From contig JAGCGO010000019.1 in the NCBI GenBank assembly GCA_017649565.1, positions 62,001 through 126,000 on the forward strand: DNA of 64,000 nt. Reading direction: 5' to 3'. The position numbers and the translations under genes were made by a program. Under the pieces are notes generated by a model, which was not told where the DNA came from, searched no databases, and saw nothing but the letters and a program-made list of their open reading frames with translations. Shown here piece after piece: positions 62,063 through 64,000 of this stretch. Positions within the stretch are counted from its first letter, which is position 1, and every line of letters begins with the position of its first letter. The stretch comes from Fibrobacter sp. Lineage in GTDB: Bacteria; Fibrobacterota; Fibrobacteria; Fibrobacterales; Fibrobacteraceae.

Positions 62063-62878
62063 ATGGACGTACTCAAAACAGCAGCATCTGCTCTTCTCAT
62101 CGCCTCCACGGGCGTTCTCGCAGCCGAAGGTTTCCACATGGGTGCCAAGGTTGCCGGCACCTACAACATGTTCTGGAACACGGACGTCACCATTGATGCA
62201 AACTCCCTCGGAGTCAGCGCAGAAATGATTGACATGAGCAGCGACGAAAAGGCCAAAATCAAGGGTTTAGACAAAGCCGGCGGCTTGGGTGTCGATTTCG
62301 GTCTGACCTTCATGCTCCCCTTTACCAGCAGCCTCGCTCTTGAATCCGAACTCCTTTTCTCTTACCGCTCCCGCAGCGCGGACCTGACACTCTCTGCGGA
62401 AGCCGGAGGTTCGTCCAACACAAGCAACTCGTCTTACGGCTATGACTACGATGATGACGACTACTATGGCAGCATGTCCGAGTCTTTCACGCTGACAGAC
62501 GTCGAGTTGATTCAGTGGTACATAGAAATTCCTCTCATGCTCCGCGTCACTACCGCCCCCGGCGTCTACCTGGGAGCTGGCCCTGTATTCTCGCTGAACC
62601 TGGATACCGAAGGCAAGGTCATGTTCATATCGCAGGATATTGACGACTACACCTCCACTCTCATCGTCGGCGTTGCAGCAGACCTCGGCTATGCCCTGAA
62701 ACTTCCCAACGGTCATCAGCTGGACTTCGGCTTCCGTTTCCAGATGGGCCTCACCAGCATCATCAGCGACGAAATTGAAATTCCTTATGACGAAGTCAGC
62801 ATGAAAATTGACGGAACTAAGCTGCTCGATCCCAAAGACCTCATCTTCAGTCTGGGCGTAGGCTACTGGTTCCTGTAA
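62063..62878 (+). CDS. outer-membrane beta-barrel protein
   Basis: A 271-residue exported protein. Signal peptide 'MDVLKTAASALLIASTGVLA'. The body resembles OMP_b-brl/PorT-like barrels: 'HMGAKVAGTYNMFWNT', 'GLGVDFGLTFMLPFTSSLALESELLFSYRSRS', 'IEIPLMLRVTTAPGVYLGAGPVFSLNL' and a terminal aromatic 'LGVGYWFL'. An acidic Tyr/Asp loop ('YGYDYDDDDYYGSM', ~130) probably faces outside. It may be controlled through the operator-like pair at 61908-61939. The next gene begins 23 nt downstream. Confidence 0.87.
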   Translation: MDVLKTAASALLIASTGVLAAEGFHMGAKVAGTYNMFWNTDVTIDANSLGVSAEMIDMSSDEKAKIKGLDKAGGLGVDFGLTFMLPFTSSLALESELLFSYRSRSADLTLSAEAGGSSNTSNSSYGYDYDDDDYYGSMSESFTLTDVELIQWYIEIPLMLRVTTAPGVYLGAGPVFSLNLDTEGKVMFISQDIDDYTSTLIVGVAADLGYALKLPNGHQLDFGFRFQMGLTSIISDEIEIPYDEVSMKIDGTKLLDPKDLIFSLGVGYWFL

Positions 62879-62901
62879 TCCCGATTCTCCTTTTTGCCGC
62901 A

Positions 62902-63657
62902 ATGGCCACGACCCTTCGAGCAGAAGCTCCGAAGGGTTTTGATGTTGTACAGCCCTACCACCTGGGCATCACCGCCTCCGGGACGTACATCGGAATTTGG
63001 CACCTGAACAACGACGTTTACGTCAAGAAGGAAGACAACGAGACAGAGACCGACGACGGACTCGAAAAGGAACATTACGAGCAGTACCTTTCCGGGGGCG
63101 ACGACTTCAAGGGCATCGGATTCAGCTTTGGCATTTCAGGAATGAGGGACATGGGGGAATGGTTTGCTCTGCATGCGAACCTGTACATCTCCCTGCGTCA
63201 CCGCTTTGTGAATGCCAAGGAACACCACTGGAGAGAAACCGAATACTACGTGGGCGATTCCCTGGACCATACCGAAAACAAGAAGGGAAGCAAGGGACGA
63301 TACGACATCGTGCTGAACTACTGGAGTGTTGACCTGCCTGTCGGCATACGGTACAAGGCCCCGAGAGGCTACTTCATCGAAGCGGGCGGACTGTTCGCCT
63401 ACATCGTTTCCGCAAACCTCAAGGTAGACCTGATTTCGCTAGACTTCCATTCGTACGCGGCAGGCCTTGAACTGGGCGTTTACACCACCATAGGAAAGAC
63501 CTTCCCGCTTCCGGGAAACAGGGCGCTGGAACTGTTCTGGAACTTCACCTGCGGGCTGACTCCCCTGCTGAACGACAGAGTCGCCAACTACCTTTACGAC
63601 CAAATCCGCCCTCGCGAGTGGCTCGCACAAGCCGGCGCCACCCTCTGGCTTTTCTAA
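62902..63657 (+). CDS. outer-membrane beta-barrel protein, start uncertain
   Basis: A 251-residue protein from ATG 62902, with barrel-like strands ('HLGITASGTYIGIWHLNNDVYVKKED', 'WSVDLPVGIRYKAPRGYFIEAGGLFAYI', end 'AQAGATLWLF'), related in style to the gene before it. From this ATG it has no signal peptide. The frame stays open upstream and reads V-P-V-I-P-I-L-L-F-A-A before the Met, which would be a good signal peptide, but no ATG, GTG or TTG is present; CTG at 62866 or ATT at 62884 are the only candidates. No Shine-Dalgarno is seen near 62902. Function unknown. Confidence 0.78.
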   Translation: MATTLRAEAPKGFDVVQPYHLGITASGTYIGIWHLNNDVYVKKEDNETETDDGLEKEHYEQYLSGGDDFKGIGFSFGISGMRDMGEWFALHANLYISLRHRFVNAKEHHWRETEYYVGDSLDHTENKKGSKGRYDIVLNYWSVDLPVGIRYKAPRGYFIEAGGLFAYIVSANLKVDLISLDFHSYAAGLELGVYTTIGKTFPLPGNRALELFWNFTCGLTPLLNDRVANYLYDQIRPREWLAQAGATLWLF

Positions 63658-63734
63658 CCCGCTCTAACGCAGCATAGCGATGGCTCTGTGAGCAACAAGC
63701 GCCCCGTATTAACGAGGCGCGGTTGCGAGAGCGA

Positions 63735-63765
63735 GGCTCTATGTAGCGTCAGCTACTAAAGAGCC
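63735..63765. terminator. possible hairpin between convergent genes
   Basis: Nested stem GGCTCT (63735-63740)/AGAGCC (63760-63765) and GTAGC/GCTAC. A second GCGCC/GGCGC hairpin lies at ~63699-63718. No clear T run, so terminator function is uncertain. Confidence 0.4.
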
Positions 63766-63774
63766 GAGCGGTCA

Positions 63775-64000
63775 TTATATAAGTTTTTCGACTTTACTGC
63801 ACAAAGCCTCGGCCTCTTCTGCAGTCGGTGCCTCAGCAATCACGCGGATGACGGGCTCAGTATTGCTCGCACGCACGTGCACCCAAGACTTTTCGCTGCC
63901 GAGCCAGAGGCCGTCGCGCTCGTCGGTTTCCCAGCCGGCAAATTCGGCCTTGACCTTCGGAAGGATGTCCGCGACTTTTTTGTCGCCAAGTTCAAACTTC
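63775..64000 (-). CDS. phosphomannomutase/phosphoglucomutase family, C-terminal part
   Basis: 75 codons to a TAA at 63775-63777; the 5' part is beyond the window. The visible end is domain IV of the alpha-D-phosphohexomutase family: 'DGLWLGSEKSWVHVRASNTEPVIRVIAEAPTAEEAEALCSKVEKLI'-type, with the phosphate-binding R-x-S-N-T-E-P loop. It interconverts sugar 1- and 6-phosphates for glycan or glycogen synthesis; exact substrate not determinable. Confidence 0.9.
   Translation of the reverse strand, partial: KFELGDKKVADILPKVKAEFAGWETDERDGLWLGSEKSWVHVRASNTEPVIRVIAEAPTAEEAEALCSKVEKLI

Noticed and set aside
62840-62905. Programmed -1 frameshift joining the two barrel genes
   Set aside because: No slippery heptamer or downstream structure is seen at the 62876 stop; a non-standard start or an error is simpler.

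Overview
The window looks like a chromosomal segment of a cellulolytic Fibrobacter (Fibrobacteres), close to F. succinogenes. The evidence is: several copies of the two Fibrobacter paralogous families TIGR02145 (FISUMP) and TIGR02147, a secreted GH9 cellulase and three CE1-type esterases, serine-rich linkers in secreted proteins, GLUG/Listeria-Bacteroides repeat surface proteins, and succinate/propionate CoA metabolism. I see no prophage, insertion sequence, cas gene or rRNA. There is one tRNA (Val, CAC). Family names come from recalled motifs; no database search was run.

Layout. 1-17,330 (mostly minus strand) holds four copies of one cassette. Each has a TIGR02147-type DNA-binding protein translationally coupled to a lipoprotein with a 'QKGPF' domain; one copy continues into a 1910-residue GLUG protein. 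The spacers upstream carry repeated operator-like half-sites whose sequence follows the putative recognition helix of the downstream regulator. 17,529-17,845 is an array of four palindromes, followed by a second large GLUG/InlB-repeat surface protein (17,870-21,343). 21,471-23,899 is a sodium-pumping decarboxylase operon. 24,084-34,763 holds five paralogous lipoproteins with histidine-phosphatase C-termini. Three carry a stalk of 19 to 42 hexapeptide repeats (DS[VIL]x[VI]x) and two carry the QKGPF domain instead. A secreted protein and an unlisted 49-residue peptide lie between two of them.

34,905-64,000 is a mixed region. It contains a CoA transferase, GtrA-like protein, OmpA with 11 thrombospondin type 3 repeats, MacB-like ABC pair, GH9 cellulase plus eda, a receiver-GGDEF protein, mqnA, an apparently cytoplasmic GH5, a clpP-ftsY-lipoprotein-thioredoxin-GT2-OMP operon, aroD, ptsN, tRNA-Val, a TolC-type protein, hsp20 behind a sigma-54-like promoter, three tandem CE1-type esterases, two beta-barrel proteins and the 3' end of a phosphomannomutase.

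How it fits together. Much of the window encodes the cell surface: lipoproteins, adhesin-like repeat proteins, barrels and polysaccharide-degrading enzymes. The best candidates for an undescribed system are (i) the regulator/QKGPF-lipoprotein cassettes with matched operators, including an orphan operator pair ahead of a distant outer-membrane protein gene, (ii) the hexapeptide-stalk phosphatase lipoproteins, and (iii) a family of degenerate 7-bp periodic tracts in spacers.
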